A DNA stretch of 64,000 nucleotides from an archaeon (GCA_021819035.1 JAKASL010000002.1:310001-374000); one strand, 5' to 3'. Counted from the stretch's first letter, positions 7,788 through 17,854 are shown. Numbers and translations: made by a program. Notes: generated by a model from the sequence alone, not told the origin.

Positions 7788-10484
7788 TCAGGTGCTCTTC
7801 ATCGTCTCCAGCTTCTCAGGGAGATAGGTATCCACGATGTAGCTGAGGCCGTACCTGGCGAAAGCCTCTTGCTCGCTCTTCCGCTTGTACTTTAGGAAGG
7901 TCTCGAGCTCGTCGTGCCACATCTTCTCGGTGTACCTCGGGTCGGACTTCAGCTCGTAGAGCCGCTTGATGTCGACTTCTGTCAGCTTGTCAGAAGGGAG
8001 TTTGTACTTCTGGATGTCGCTCGCGTACACCCCGAGCCACTTCGAGTTGGGGGTGGTCAGCTCTCGGAGGTGGGCCGCGTTAGCTGAGTTGTGAAGGAGG
8101 ATTCCAGAATGCCCTCCGATGAAGCGTTCCACTCCAGGGACTGAGACGTCATAGACGTATTCGTCCACCGGAGGAGTCTGTTCGATGCTGACAATGGGGT
8201 CGAAGCTGACGTCCGCTTTGACCAGCCCTAGCACGCTTGTCGCCAACTTACCCGCTTCCAGACCCAGGGGACTGGACTGGCATGAAAGCAGATGCGCCAG
8301 AACCGAAGACAGGTTATCCCTGTTCGTGCCGCCCTCCTTGCCAGACTGGGTTACTTCGCATATCCTCCCGTACAGGTTCCTGGACTTGGCGTCGTGCCGT
8401 ACATGCTTTCCGACCTCACGCTTCAGATTGACAACCCCGCTGGAAACTATTGGGAAGGCCTTGGGCATGAGGTATGAGCTATGGCTGGTCGATGCTATGT
8501 GGGAAACGATGGTAGCCCTATCGTCGTCATGGAGTACAGTTGAAACCAGCTTTTGCACCTCAGAAACCCCCGATACGATTAGGGAAATCTTGTCGCTTCC
8601 TATGGAACAGGCAATGCCGTTCTGGGCCATGAGGTAGGCCAGGTCGGACATCAACTCTGGGTTCTTCATCTTCCAGATCAATCCCCCCGAATTTGTGATG
8701 TATCCGTCACCAAAGCAGCCCTTGAGGAACTCTAGGACAAGCGCCTTTCTGGCAGAAAGCATCACCATGGGAATCCGTTTAAGTGCGAAACCAGTTCCGC
8801 ATAGTCTCAGGAAGAGCAATGCGGCGGGGGTGCCCCCAAACCGCAGGGTTACCCTGTTCCCCGGGGAATCGACAATCCTTTTGACGTTAGCGCGAGGAAA
8901 CACCGCCCGGATACAGGCCTCAGCGTCGTCGACTACCTCAGGCTCGTGCGGTCCGAACGAGAGCTCGACTGCCCTCGGGACCCCGTTCGCCTTCACTATC
9001 CTTCCCTCTGAGACGTAGTATCCGAAAAGGCAGGCCAGCTCCTTGGTGAGCCATATCCGCGCTGGCAGCATGTCGGGCGCCCTGCGGCTCCTGGAGCTGA
9101 CGAATAATCCGTGGAGATGCTTGCTCAGTTTAGGCTGCTGTCGCCCTTGCTCGAAGGTCTCGAGCCTTCTCCGGCTGTGGTATTTTGAACGCTCATCTTG
9201 GATGTGGATGAATAGCCGAGGAACCCGAACTTCCTTAGAGAGCGCCAGGAGTTCCTTGATGGAGTCTATGACTACCGGCCGGCTCCTTTGAATAGAATCG
9301 CCTCTTTCTATCACCAAAAGGTCTCCTGTGGTCAATTCGGTCGTGGGAACTGCCTTCAGCCGCCCCTCTCTCAGGACGAAGACGCTGTGGTTAGGCGTCA
9401 CGACGACTGTCCTACCGCTTGAAGTGGAAAGCCGATAAAGCGGTCCGGCGTGGCGATGACGGATTGCCGCCGACATGGGCTTGAACCGCACCCTATGGTC
9501 AGAGTCGACGCTTAGCGTTTCGAACGGGATGGCACCACATACCTCGTTTCCATTGGAATCATAGTAGTATCCGTAGTTGGCGATGCATTCATCTACGAAC
9601 TCCCCGATTTTGGTGATGCGGACCCCGCCTTTCGAATCCTTCACCACGATAGGTTCATCTCTTTGCACCGATCCTGATTTTATCACCATGGCTATGTGGG
9701 CCCCCCAGGGGTCAGCGTCGCAGAGGATTCCCACGGGGAGGCCGAGCTCCTGGTTCAGCCGCCTGATGAGGAAGCGCGTGGACCTTGGGGGCTGCCCTGC
9801 TGTATTGATGAGTATCGCTTTGTACTTTAGGTGCACCCTCTCCTCGATGAACCTCGTGAAAAGGCCGCCCTTCTCTATAGCCAGGACGACCTCCGCGTCT
9901 GTGTCCCTGAACTCAGCGGTGGTGAGCGCCGGTCCGATCATCACCCCATCGGGGTTCGCGGAGAGGTCAGCGGCCTTCCCCTCATAGCCTGGGACGGTAT
10001 ACTCTATTGTCATGTTCCCGAAGATCGCGCTCCTCTCTTCAGGGTAGATGTTCATCCCCTCCCTCGCCATCTGCATCAGGACCTCCAAGTCGGTGATCAG
10101 CTCGTCGGACTCGGCCTGGTCCTGGAACTCGACGTTGAACGCCTGGGCAGAATAGAACACGTCCCTGAGCGTGGAGGTGCGTTTCTCGTCCACCAGCTTC
10201 TTGGCGAAATAGGCAAGCCATACCAGCTGAGTGAACGGACGGATGTGCTTGATGTTCCCTGACGACTTCTTCACGGTGGTCGCGCCGAGCACGAACTGCT
10301 GCAGCTTCTTGTCGTAGACTATGTTCCGTACAGACCGGCTGGCCAGGGTCAGGCTTGGGAAGCGGCCTTCGTCCAGGTCGGCGTAGATGCTCGCTCCCAG
10401 CTCGTGGAGGAGCCCTTGGACGGCGTTCTGCCTCGTCTCAGCTGAACCTGTCGACTGCCTCTTTACTCTCTTCTTGGTTGACAT
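7788..10484 (-). CDS. top6A: DNA topoisomerase VI subunit A, interrupted by an intein
   Basis: Catalytic subunit of the type IIB topoisomerase and homologue of Spo11, which cuts both DNA strands through a tyrosyl link. The catalytic tyrosine lies in RDVFYSAQ. The Toprim metal residues are in AIEKGGLF (Glu) and CDADPWGAHI (Asp-x-Asp). I prefer the start MSTKKRVKRQ at 10484, which overlaps the end of top6B by 47 bases. The frame is open further upstream. A 528-residue intein (8088-9671) interrupts the protein shortly after the Toprim DAD motif. Without it the protein is about 370 residues, the usual size. Confidence 0.93.
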   Translation of the reverse strand: MSTKKRVKRQSTGSAETRQNAVQGLLHELGASIYADLDEGRFPSLTLASRSVRNIVYDKKLQQFVLGATTVKKSSGNIKHIRPFTQLVWLAYFAKKLVDEKRTSTLRDVFYSAQAFNVEFQDQAESDELITDLEVLMQMAREGMNIYPEERSAIFGNMTIEYTVPGYEGKAADLSANPDGVMIGPALTTAEFRDTDAEVVLAIEKGGLFTRFIEERVHLKYKAILINTAGQPPRSTRFLIRRLNQELGLPVGILCDADPWGAHIAMVIKSGSVQRDEPIVVKDSKGGVRITKIGEFVDECIANYGYYYDSNGNEVCGAIPFETLSVDSDHRVRFKPMSAAIRHRHAGPLYRLSTSSGRTVVVTPNHSVFVLREGRLKAVPTTELTTGDLLVIERGDSIQRSRPVVIDSIKELLALSKEVRVPRLFIHIQDERSKYHSRRRLETFEQGRQQPKLSKHLHGLFVSSRSRRAPDMLPARIWLTKELACLFGYYVSEGRIVKANGVPRAVELSFGPHEPEVVDDAEACIRAVFPRANVKRIVDSPGNRVTLRFGGTPAALLFLRLCGTGFALKRIPMVMLSARKALVLEFLKGCFGDGYITNSGGLIWKMKNPELMSDLAYLMAQNGIACSIGSDKISLIVSGVSEVQKLVSTVLHDDDRATIVSHIASTSHSSYLMPKAFPIVSSGVVNLKREVGKHVRHDAKSRNLYGRICEVTQSGKEGGTNRDNLSSVLAHLLSCQSSPLGLEAGKLATSVLGLVKADVSFDPIVSIEQTPPVDEYVYDVSVPGVERFIGGHSGILLHNSANAAHLRELTTPNSKWLGVYASDIQKYKLPSDKLTEVDIKRLYELKSDPRYTEKMWHDELETFLKYKRKSEQEAFARYGLSYIVDTYLPEKLETMKST
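8088..9671 (-). mobile_element. Large intein with LAGLIDADG endonuclease inside Top6A
   Basis: The intein begins with Ser1 (SVQRDEPIVVKDSKGG), has block B with TPNHSVFV, and ends GGHSGILLHN before Ser+1 of the extein. The joined extein reads VIKSG-SANAAHLREL, which matches uninterrupted Top6A proteins. The endonuclease blocks LFGYYVSEG and LKGCFGDG are both present, so this looks like a complete homing intein. At 528 residues it is the longest of the three inteins in the window. The insertion is within the Toprim fold, a few residues past the metal-binding DAD motif. Confidence 0.94.
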
Positions 10485-12068
10485 TTTCTCCCTCCGCTTC
10501 TCCCGCCAGTGCCTCCTCTGGCGTGCCTGGTTCATTAGTCTCATCCGCGCCGGGCTCACTGCCTATGAGCTGCCTGTACCTCGGGGGCGATTTCTTCCCT
10601 GCCAGCTCGGTTGAGAACTCGGCGATCAGGGGGAGGTATTTCCCGTAGATGTTCATCTTCTTCTGGACCGCTTCCATGCTCCCCTTGCGGGACAGGAAGA
10701 TCCCGAGCCTCCGCAGCGCCTCCCTCACCGCGTTCCTGATCTCCCTCTGAATCTCCGGCCTGTCCGCTATGTACTCCTTGCCGACTGTCTTGTACGGGAT
10801 CCGGGTGCTCGCGATGTGTGTTATCACCCCGACCGGGGCTTCGGCCGGGACATGGTACCTTCTCCAGTCCACCTCTTCGTTGAGGACCTCGAAGCTAACG
10901 TCTGAGCTCTCGTCGTATAGGAGAGGAATCCTGTTCGCGAACCTGAAGAGCTTGACCCCGGGCTGAAGTATCTTCCCTCCGTATGCGACCCCGACCTCGA
11001 CCAAGAATGGGAAGCCGGAGTACGACGAAGGGGGCCTCATGACCACCGTGGAGAACTCGGGCTGGAGCTCCTTGGCGATCCCGGCCATGAGGATCTCCTC
11101 GCCTATGGGCGAGAGCACCGCCGCGTCGGGCTGGAGGAAGTCTGGGAAGCGCTGTAGTGCGTCCACGACGGCGACTATCTGGTTTGTGCTGAGCCTTTTC
11201 GGAGGGAGTTTCGGGCTCACCCCCGCGAACTCAAGGAACTTCGTCGCTATTCTGTCTCCCACCCTGTGGAAGTGGGTGACCATGAACGTCTTCATGTCGT
11301 GCTCCTCCGACACCTTCACTATCCGCTTGAACGCCTCGACATCAACGCCGTAGGGATGCGGCAGCGTCTCCTTGGGAGCGGACGGCATCGAGGTGGTTGC
11401 CCTTTCGTAGTAGGTTATCTGGCCGGTGGGGTCGACGAACGTCAGGTTCGCGTAGCTGGCCACCAGCGCTGTCTGTTTGAAGTAGTCGCTTATCTTCTGG
11501 GACGCCCGGAGGTAGTCGCCTTCGAGGACAATGTCCACCCTGGTCCCCGTTGAGCCATTGGCCTCGCTGTTGAATCGCTTGAGGACTGTGGGCCTGTTCT
11601 CCCCTATGTCTATCATCATCTGGAAGCCGTACTTGCGCTTCCCGTCGGGGGAGGTCGTGATCGTCACAGGCTTGTTGGTGGTGATCTGGCCGTAGAGGAT
11701 GGCCATGGTCCCACCTAGACCGAACATGCCTCGAGACTGCCTCAGGACGTACTTGGACCCGTAGAAGACCTTCCCGAAGGCGCTTGGGACGTGCTGTGGC
11801 GCCACCCCCGTGCCGTTGTCGATGACGGTGAGTTTGTAGGGCTTCGGGTCTGGGAGCGACAGATTGGGATCCTCGGCGGTTATCCTGACGTAGATGTCCG
11901 GCGGAATCCCAACTATCTCCGCGGAGTCCAGGGAGTTCTCGACGAGCTCCCTGATGGCCATGTAGAGGGCGCGCGCGGGGTTTGTGAACCCAGCCAGGTC
12001 GCGGTTACGATAGAAAGAACTCTGAGGGCGAAATCTCCGCGAATGTGGCCTTGCTACTCAGTAGTCAT
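10438..12068 (-). CDS. top6B: DNA topoisomerase VI subunit B, 5' end frameshifted
   Basis: ATPase subunit that dimerises on ATP binding and drives strand passage by Top6A. The GHKL ATP site is clear: RELVENSLDSAE, DNGTGV and GMFGLGGTMA. The uninterrupted frame starts only at an ATG at 11961, inside the conserved core. Just upstream the expected N-terminus is present but split over frames: MTTE from the ATG at 12068, then SKATFAEISPSEFF, then YRNRDLAGFTNPARALY. Removing one T (near 12054) and one C (near 12012) joins them into a normal protein of about 542 residues. The residues after about 440 form a charged tail. It overlaps top6A. Confidence 0.9.
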
Positions 12069-12144
12069 CACCCCCGTAATCTCTGCTCTGCTGCTTCTCC
12101 AGTCGTCGATTCGCAAGTGAAAGTTTCAATCTAGCTGGTCCTAC

Positions 12145-12159
12145 CCCTTTTCAAAAGGG
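12145..12159. other. Perfect inverted repeat upstream of top6B
   Basis: CCCTTTT-C-AAAAGGG is a 7-bp palindrome with a one-base centre, lying between the end of the KH-protein gene (12195) and the top6B start (12068). It could be an operator for the topoisomerase genes or part of a terminator for the upstream gene. No T-run follows on the minus strand, which argues slightly against a terminator. Confidence 0.4.
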
Positions 12160-12194
12160 CCCGCCCGCAGGTATCGACCTGAACCGGATATATG

Positions 12195-12815
12195 CTAGTG
12201 CTCAAGCTTCCGGAGTTTTTCCTCCAGGGTCTCCGGCGAAGTGCCTTCCCAGAGGAACATCCTCTCCATCTTCTTCCTCGTTCTTGCCCTCTGGAGCGTG
12301 TTGTACACGGTCTTGTGCTGGCTCCCTGAGGCCAGGGACTTCACAGCGTCTGACGCCAGCTGGACCTCGCCGGCTTCGCCGATTATGGCCACTGTCCTGC
12401 CGTACACCGACAGGCTGCACGAAGTCAGCTCCTCGATCACCCGGCGAGACTTCCCCTTCAGGCCTATCACCCTCCCCCTTATCCTCTCGAGGGACTTTGC
12501 GCTCCCCCCTGCATAGCCGCGGAGGTCTATCACCTCCAGGGCAGTCCCCTCGTCTAACAGCCTGCGCGCCTTCTGAGGCGAGAACCCGCGCCCTATCGCT
12601 TCGATGACCCTGGTCGCCGAGAAAAGGTCTGCCCCCACGGCCGACCCTGACTTCAGAACGACCAGCCCCTCCTTGCTGTCCACCTGTAGGGTGACGCTCA
12701 TCTCGCTCTCGAGGTACCTCTTCGTCGCCCCTTCCTTGCCTATGACAGCACCCACCCTGTCGACAGGTATCCGTATCACCTGCTCAAAGCTCACGATAAG
12801 ATCACCCTCATCCAC
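12195..12815 (-). CDS. KH-domain ribosome biogenesis protein (archaeal Dim2/Pno1)
   Basis: Two KH domains in 206 residues. The GxxG loops are GKEG (26-29, in VGAVIGKEGATKRYLE) and GLKG (118-121, in GRVIGLKGKSRRVIEELT). This arrangement is that of aDim2p, which binds the 3' end of 16S rRNA during small-subunit maturation. The C-terminal segment MERMFLWEG is typical of the archaeal family. It overlaps the 3' end of the RIO1 gene by 25 bases. That pairing is widespread in archaea and matches the shared role in 40S/30S maturation. Confidence 0.93.
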   Translation of the reverse strand: MDEGDLIVSFEQVIRIPVDRVGAVIGKEGATKRYLESEMSVTLQVDSKEGLVVLKSGSAVGADLFSATRVIEAIGRGFSPQKARRLLDEGTALEVIDLRGYAGGSAKSLERIRGRVIGLKGKSRRVIEELTSCSLSVYGRTVAIIGEAGEVQLASDAVKSLASGSQHKTVYNTLQRARTRKKMERMFLWEGTSPETLEEKLRKLEH

Positions 12816-13570
12816 TCCTCTACTTCCTTCCCTCCTATCCCCCTCTTCCTAAAGAACCTGACCATGTTGTAGACGTCTCTCTTCAGGAACTCCTGTGCTT
12901 GTGGGTGCGACGAGAGGACCGCGGACCCCATGTCGAACAGGACAGGCCCCCCCTCAGCCCTGAACACGTTGAACTCGGAGAGATCGGCGTGGACCAGGCC
13001 GGCGCCGTCCCAGAGCGCGCGGACGGTCCTGAACGTCCATGTGTACTCCTCTTCACCGACCTCCGCCTCCGAGAAGGTGGGGGCTGGTTCGGGGGGGTTC
13101 CCGATGTACTCCATCACGAGTATGTTCTTCAAGAACGCGAGGGGCGCGGGGACACGGATCCCCGCTCGCTGGGCGAGCTGGAGGTTCTTGAACTCTTTCC
13201 TGGTCCAGAGGTATATGGTGTCCCTCGAGCCGGCTGGGAGTTTGCCGAATCGCCTGTCCCCTGCGATGTAGCCCATGCGCTTCCTGAAGTCAGAGGCAGA
13301 TGTGAGATAGATTTTCACCGCGACTGCCGTGCCCGCCCTGTCTTCCCCAAGGTAGACCCTGGCCTCCTTGCCTGCGCTTACCACGCCGCGGAGCTCGCGA
13401 ATGTCCTTCCTCGCTATCAGCTCCTCGACGGCCAGCATGGTAGACCTGTCGAAGACCTCCTCCAGCACCTTCCTATCGTCGGAGTCCCTCCTCAGGTACC
13501 TGTTCTCTCGCTCGAGCCGCAGGAGCCTCTCCCTCATCTTATCGCTTTCGTCTTCATTGGCCACGCCCAT
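12791..13570 (-). CDS. rio1: RIO1-type serine kinase
   Basis: Atypical protein kinase/ATPase of small-subunit ribosome maturation. The RIO1 signature elements are present: SAGKEARVY (P-loop equivalent), the lysine in AVKIY, catalytic HADLSEFNV and metal-binding FDMGSAV. An ATG exists at 13585 (264 residues), but a TATAAATTTT element centred near 13589 makes the ATG at 13570 (259 residues) the better start for a leaderless transcript. It is divergent from grpE and overlaps the KH protein gene downstream. Confidence 0.93.
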   Translation of the reverse strand: MGVANEDESDKMRERLLRLERENRYLRRDSDDRKVLEEVFDRSTMLAVEELIARKDIRELRGVVSAGKEARVYLGEDRAGTAVAVKIYLTSASDFRKRMGYIAGDRRFGKLPAGSRDTIYLWTRKEFKNLQLAQRAGIRVPAPLAFLKNILVMEYIGNPPEPAPTFSEAEVGEEEYTWTFRTVRALWDGAGLVHADLSEFNVFRAEGGPVLFDMGSAVLSSHPQAQEFLKRDVYNMVRFFRKRGIGGKEVEEWMRVILS

Positions 13571-13583
13571 CCATGAATCAATC

Positions 13584-13593
13584 AAAATTTATA
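13584..13593 (-). promoter_or_regulatory. TATA box between rio1 and grpE
   Basis: The plus strand reads AAAATTTATA; on the minus strand TATAAATTTT. It sits about 20 bases upstream of the rio1 ATG at 13570 and just upstream of the grpE ATG at 13597. The minus-strand form is the better match to an archaeal TATA box. The intergenic space is so small that the two divergent transcripts must start almost back to back. Confidence 0.5.
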
Positions 13594-13596
13594 CGT

Positions 13597-14172
13597 ATGA
13601 ATCGAAAAGCGCAGACTTCCCACCGGAGAGCTGAGCTGAAGTTGTCTGAGTTCGAAGAAACAGAGAAGGGCGCAGAGGACCAACTGGAGGCGCTCAAGAA
13701 GCAGCTCGCAGAAGAGAAGAAGCGGAGCGAAGAACTGATGACGCGCCTGAGATATTCCCAGGCAGACTTTGAGAACTATAGGAAGAGGGCAGAGAAGGAG
13801 ATGAAGGAGGCAGGGGAGTCGCTCGCGAAGGGGCTGGCCTCGAAGCTCCTCGTGGTGTCCGACGAGCTGGAACTTGCCCTGAAGCACGCAGAAGGGTCGG
13901 CAAACAACGAGCTGCTTGAAGGGATAAGGATGGTCAGGCGGAACCTCCGCGCCGCCCTTCAGTCGGTGGGGGTCGAGCCCATCGACGCCCTGGGGAAGCC
14001 TTTCGACCCGGCCGTTCACGAAGCGGTGGAGAGGGCCCAGGGCGAGGGTGAAGGGCCTGATCGGGTGGTCGAGGAGCTGAGGACGGGATACACGTTCAGG
14101 GGGCAGCTTCTGAGACCGAGTATGGTAAAAGTTGAATTGGTGCGTAAAACAGCCCGAGAGGAGGAAGTCTGA
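13597..14172 (+). CDS. grpE: GrpE nucleotide exchange factor
   Basis: Releases ADP from DnaK. The first 100 residues are a long charged coiled coil ([16 protein letters not shown]...), and the C-terminal beta domain carries the GrpE signature: [19 protein letters not shown], then [19 protein letters not shown]. The ATG at 13573 would overlap rio1, so I chose the ATG at 13597; a TTG at 13639 is also possible. The stop codon overlaps the dnaK ATG (TGATG), showing an operon grpE-dnaK-dnaJ. Archaea acquired this chaperone system from bacteria, and it is common in mesophilic lineages. Confidence 0.93.
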   Translation: MNRKAQTSHRRAELKLSEFEETEKGAEDQLEALKKQLAEEKKRSEELMTRLRYSQADFENYRKRAEKEMKEAGESLAKGLASKLLVVSDELELALKHAEGSANNELLEGIRMVRRNLRAALQSVGVEPIDALGKPFDPAVHEAVERAQGEGEGPDRVVEELRTGYTFRGQLLRPSMVKVELVRKTAREEEV

Positions 14173-16025
14173 TGAGCAGCGCCAGGGAGAAGATCATAGG
14201 GATAGACCTAGGGACGACGAACTCCGCGGCAGCGGTGGTAGAAGCAGGGAGGCCGGTGGTGATTCCGAGCGCCGAAGGCGCGACCCCCGCAGGGAAGATG
14301 TTCCCTTCTGTGGTAGCCTACACCAAGGACGGGCAGCTCCTGGTAGGAGAGCCGGCAAGGCGCCAGGTGGTTACCAACCCCGACGGGACCGTCTTCGAGA
14401 TCAAGAGGAAGATGGGGACAGACTACCGGGTCAACCTATCAGGGAAGGACTACTCACCAGAGCAGCTCAGCTCCTACATACTCCAGAAGATCAAACACGA
14501 CGCAGAAGTGTTCCTGGGCTACCCCGTGAAGAAGGCGGTGATCACGGTACCGGCCCACTTCAACGATAACCAGCGTCAGGCGACCAAGGACGCAGGCGAG
14601 ATAGCAGGCCTCGAGGTCGTCAGGATAATCAACGAGCCTACTGCCGCGTCGCTCGCCTACGGCCTCGACAAGTCCGAGAGGGAGATGAAGATCCTCGTCT
14701 TCAGCTTCGGGGGAGGGACCCACGACGCGACCATAATGGAGTTCGGGAAGGGGGTGTTCCAGGTTCTCGCCACCTCCGGGGACACGCAGACGGGAGGGAC
14801 AGACGTGGACAAGGCCATCATCCAGGTCCTCCTCGACGACTTCCGTTCGAAGACAGGGATAGACCTCACCACCGACAAGACCGCCATGGCCAGGCTGAAG
14901 GAGGGGGCAGAGCAGGCGAAGATCCAGCTCTCTAACCTGATGTCGACCGATGTGGACCTCCCATTCATAGCCAGCGACGCCTCGGGCCCGAAGAACCTTC
15001 ACTACACGCTGACCAGGACCAAGCTGGAGGAGGTCGCCAGGCCCATAGTCGCAAAGACGGAGGATACAATACGAAGGGTGATCAACGACGCCAAGCTCAC
15101 CCCCGAGCAGGTGGACAAGGTGATACTGATAGGCGGCATGACAAGGATGCCGCTGGTCCGGAAGTTCGTCGAGGACGTTGCCAGGAAGCAGGCCGAGAGA
15201 GGGGTCGACCCAATGGAAGCCGTCGCCATAGGGGCGGCGATACAAGGGGCGGTCCTGGCTGGGGAGATAAAGGACATACTTCTGCTGGACGTGACGCCGC
15301 TCTCGCTGGGCGTCGAGACCCTCGGAGGGATCACCGAGCACCTGATAGAGAAGAATGCCACGATTCCGACCAAGAGGAGCAAGACGTTCACGACTGCAGC
15401 GGACTTCCAGACCGCTGTGACCATCCACGTCGTCCAGGGAGAGAGGAGCATGGCGGCAGACAACGTGTCCCTCGGCATGTTCAACCTGACAGGGATGCCA
15501 CCTGCGCCCAGGGGGGTCCCGCAGATCGAAGTGACATTCGACATCGACGCCAACGGCATCCTCACCGTAGGGGCGAAGGACATCGGGACGGGGAAGGAGA
15601 ACAAGATTACGATAACCGCGTCGACCAAGCTGTCAAAGGAGGAGAAAGAGAAGCTCATCAAGGAGGCTGAGTCCTTCGCCGACCAGGACAGGAAGAAGAG
15701 GGAAGATGCGGAGGTCAGGAACGACGCGGACTCGGTGCTCTACACGGCAGAGAGGACGAAGAAGGACCTGGAAGGCAAGGTCGACAGGGCGAGCATGGAC
15801 AGGATAGACGCTGCCGCTCAGGACCTCAGGAAGGCGGTCGGTGGGCAGGACACCGGAGCGATCAGGGAGAAGAGCGAGGCGCTGAAGAAGGTCCTCCAGG
15901 AGGTAGGCGCCTCGGTCTATCAGCAGCAGGCTCAGAAACAGCCGCAGGGGCCCCCTCCCGGTGGCCAGAACGGCGACCAGAAAGTCGGCGACGCCGACTA
16001 CAGAGTTGTGGACGAAGGAAAGTAG
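14172..16025 (+). CDS. dnaK: Hsp70 chaperone DnaK
   Basis: ATP-dependent folding chaperone of 617 residues. The ATPase domain shows IDLGTTNS (phosphate 1), [12 protein letters not shown] and the adenosine motif LIGGMTRMP. The substrate domain starts after the linker [19 protein letters not shown]. One departure: the phosphate-2 motif reads FSFGGGTHD instead of the usual YDLGGGTFD, so serine 178 replaces the aspartate that helps position metal, while the catalytic Thr183 and Asp185 remain. The C-terminal tail is glutamine- and proline-rich and ends DYRVVDEGK. It lies in an operon with grpE and dnaJ. Confidence 0.96.
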   Translation: MSSAREKIIGIDLGTTNSAAAVVEAGRPVVIPSAEGATPAGKMFPSVVAYTKDGQLLVGEPARRQVVTNPDGTVFEIKRKMGTDYRVNLSGKDYSPEQLSSYILQKIKHDAEVFLGYPVKKAVITVPAHFNDNQRQATKDAGEIAGLEVVRIINEPTAASLAYGLDKSEREMKILVFSFGGGTHDATIMEFGKGVFQVLATSGDTQTGGTDVDKAIIQVLLDDFRSKTGIDLTTDKTAMARLKEGAEQAKIQLSNLMSTDVDLPFIASDASGPKNLHYTLTRTKLEEVARPIVAKTEDTIRRVINDAKLTPEQVDKVILIGGMTRMPLVRKFVEDVARKQAERGVDPMEAVAIGAAIQGAVLAGEIKDILLLDVTPLSLGVETLGGITEHLIEKNATIPTKRSKTFTTAADFQTAVTIHVVQGERSMAADNVSLGMFNLTGMPPAPRGVPQIEVTFDIDANGILTVGAKDIGTGKENKITITASTKLSKEEKEKLIKEAESFADQDRKKREDAEVRNDADSVLYTAERTKKDLEGKVDRASMDRIDAAAQDLRKAVGGQDTGAIREKSEALKKVLQEVGASVYQQQAQKQPQGPPPGGQNGDQKVGDADYRVVDEGK

Positions 16026-16037
16026 GGGATAGCCTCC

Positions 16038-17126
16038 GTGGCCACGAAGGACTACTACGAGGTGCTCGGCGTCCAGAGGGGGGCGACCAAGGACCAGATC
16101 AAGGACGCCTATAGGAAGCTCGCCCTCCAGTTCCACCCTGACAGGAACAAGTCCCCCGACGCAGAGGCGCGCTTCAAGGAGATTTCAGAGGCGTACGCCG
16201 TGCTCTCGGACGACGAGAAGCGCAAGCAGTACGACTCCTTCGGGCGGGAGGGCGTGTATCAGAGATACAGCCAGGAAGACATCTTCAGGGGCGCCGACTT
16301 CGGGGAGTTCTTCCGAGGTGGAGGGTTTGGAGGCTTCGATGACATCTTCGCACAGTTCTTCGGCGGAGGGACGGCGCGGCAGCCGAGCCGCGGCGAGGAC
16401 CTGACCTATCATCTGGAGCTGAACATGGAAGACATAGTCGGCGACACCGAAAGGGAGATCGAGGTCCCCAGAAGCGAAGTGTGCGCTACCTGCGATGGGA
16501 GCGGCGCTAGGCCAGGGACGTCGCCCCGCCAGTGCGCTACCTGCGGCGGGACGGGCCAGGTCCAAAAGGTTCAATCGGCAGGCTTCGCGCGCCTAGTCAG
16601 GGTCACCACATGCAGCAAGTGCGGAGGGAGAGGATACACTGTGGACAGCCCTTGCAGGGACTGCAGAGGCCGCGGGACAACGGAGAGAACAAGGAGGATC
16701 CGCGTCAGGATCCCCGGTGGGATCGAAGACGGATACACCCTCCGACTCAGGGGCGAGGGGAACGCCGGGGAGAGGGGGAGCCCACCGGGAGACCTATACG
16801 TCGTGGTGAACGTCGCACCGCACAGGGTCTTCGAGAGGATGGAGGATGACCCCAGCAACGTCTTCATGCAGGTGAAGATAGGCGCAGTGGAGGCCATGCT
16901 TGGGACCGAGCTCACAGTCCCGACCCTGCATGGCGACGTCAAACTTACGATACCTCACGGCACCCAGCCCGGCGAGAGGTTCACTATCAAAGACAAGGGG
17001 CTCCCAAAGTTCGGGGGATGGAGAGGGGGTTATGGGAACCAGTATGTGGTCGTCCGCGTCGAAGTCCCGAGGAAGCTGACTGAGCAGCAGAGAGAGCAGC
17101 TGAGGAAGCTCGGAACCCTCAGCTAG
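16038..17126 (+). CDS. dnaJ: Hsp40 co-chaperone DnaJ
   Basis: Delivers substrates to DnaK and stimulates its ATPase. Full type I architecture in 362 residues: J-domain with HPD ([11 protein letters not shown], about 30-40), a Gly/Phe-rich linker (around 85-112), four zinc-finger repeats [24 protein letters not shown] and CRDCRGRG, and a C-terminal peptide-binding domain. The start is GTG at 16038, 12 bases after the dnaK stop. Its 3' end overlaps the convergent DUF424 gene by 4 bases. Confidence 0.96.
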   Translation: MATKDYYEVLGVQRGATKDQIKDAYRKLALQFHPDRNKSPDAEARFKEISEAYAVLSDDEKRKQYDSFGREGVYQRYSQEDIFRGADFGEFFRGGGFGGFDDIFAQFFGGGTARQPSRGEDLTYHLELNMEDIVGDTEREIEVPRSEVCATCDGSGARPGTSPRQCATCGGTGQVQKVQSAGFARLVRVTTCSKCGGRGYTVDSPCRDCRGRGTTERTRRIRVRIPGGIEDGYTLRLRGEGNAGERGSPPGDLYVVVNVAPHRVFERMEDDPSNVFMQVKIGAVEAMLGTELTVPTLHGDVKLTIPHGTQPGERFTIKDKGLPKFGGWRGGYGNQYVVVRVEVPRKLTEQQREQLRKLGTLS

Positions 17127-17434
17127 CCCGAGAACTTGTAGATCATAAGGAAGGGCACGTCCTGGATTTCCCGTATGGCCTCCGGTGCGCCGAACTTGTT
17201 ACTGACGGCCAGTGATACAGACCTGGAACCGGCGAGGTTCACAACGGAGCACGTCCTGATCAGCCTTAGTGCCTCGCCGCTGCTGACCACCTCGCCAGAA
17301 TAGAAGTCCTTGGAGAGATGCACCGTCAGCTCCCCTTCTGAGACCGTCCTCCCCACCAACTCTTCGTCGCATATGTTGACAAGTATCGAACCCCTGTACT
17401 CCGCGGTCCTGACTGAGAACCCCTTTTCGGCCAA
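17123..17434 (-). CDS. DUF424 family protein
   Basis: A 103-residue archaeal protein with the DUF424 pattern: an N-terminal strand, [30 protein letters not shown], and a conserved asparagine-rich segment near the C-terminus. Its function is unknown. It starts 3 bases after the aIF2-beta gene and is surely cotranscribed. DUF424 next to aIF2-beta is a recurrent archaeal gene pair, hinting at a translation-related role, but this is inference from neighbourhood. Confidence 0.8.
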   Translation of the reverse strand: MAEKGFSVRTAEYRGSILVNICDEELVGRTVSEGELTVHLSKDFYSGEVVSSGEALRLIRTCSVVNLAGSRSVSLAVSNKFGAPEAIREIQDVPFLMIYKFSG

Positions 17435-17437
17435 GCT

Positions 17438-17854
17438 CTACGCAACCTTGGCGACCGACCTGGCCCCGCACGCCTCGCAGACCATGAACCACATCCGCTT
17501 CTCCTTGTCCAGGTGCGTGTCTGGGCTGCCGCAGACTGGGCATATCACACCGTCTTTGAGGTAGCGCTGTAGGAGCTGGGTGAAGGAGTCGCGGTCCTTC
17601 CGCCCTATGAAGATGGCGCGGTCCCCGTCGAGGGAGGCCGCCGTGGCGAGCTCTTTTGCGAGGTACATCAGGACGCGGCTGGATTCCCTCCTCAGAAGCT
17701 TGGGGAACTCGGCGTAGTTGCGGAAAATCGTCTTGTTACCCACCCAGATGACGTCAGGCTCAGGGAGCTCGAGCCTCAGGGCGCCTGACCGCTTCGCGTC
17801 CTTGTCCAGGCCCGACCTGGCCCTGGATAAGAGTTCTTCGTACGACCTGGGCAC
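17438..17854 (-). CDS. Translation initiation factor aIF2 subunit beta
   Basis: Subunit of the heterotrimer that brings initiator tRNA to the ribosome. The core motif RAIFIGRKDRDSF and the C-terminal zinc ribbon (CPVCGSPDTHLDKEKRMWFMVCEACG) are clear. The frame stays open far upstream over the MTA phosphorylase gene, so the start must be internal. GTG at 17854 gives MPRSYEELLSRARSG and 138 residues, the usual archaeal size; TTG at 17884 is an alternative. A TATA-like TTTAATC lies near 17921-17927. It is divergent from the MTA phosphorylase operon. Confidence 0.92.
   Translation of the reverse strand: MPRSYEELLSRARSGLDKDAKRSGALRLELPEPDVIWVGNKTIFRNYAEFPKLLRRESSRVLMYLAKELATAASLDGDRAIFIGRKDRDSFTQLLQRYLKDGVICPVCGSPDTHLDKEKRMWFMVCEACGARSVAKVA

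Noticed and set aside
16230-17100. Long antisense open frames across grpE, dnaK, dnaJ and other GC-rich genes
   Set aside because: They mirror strongly coding sense genes with high third-position GC and have no family features.
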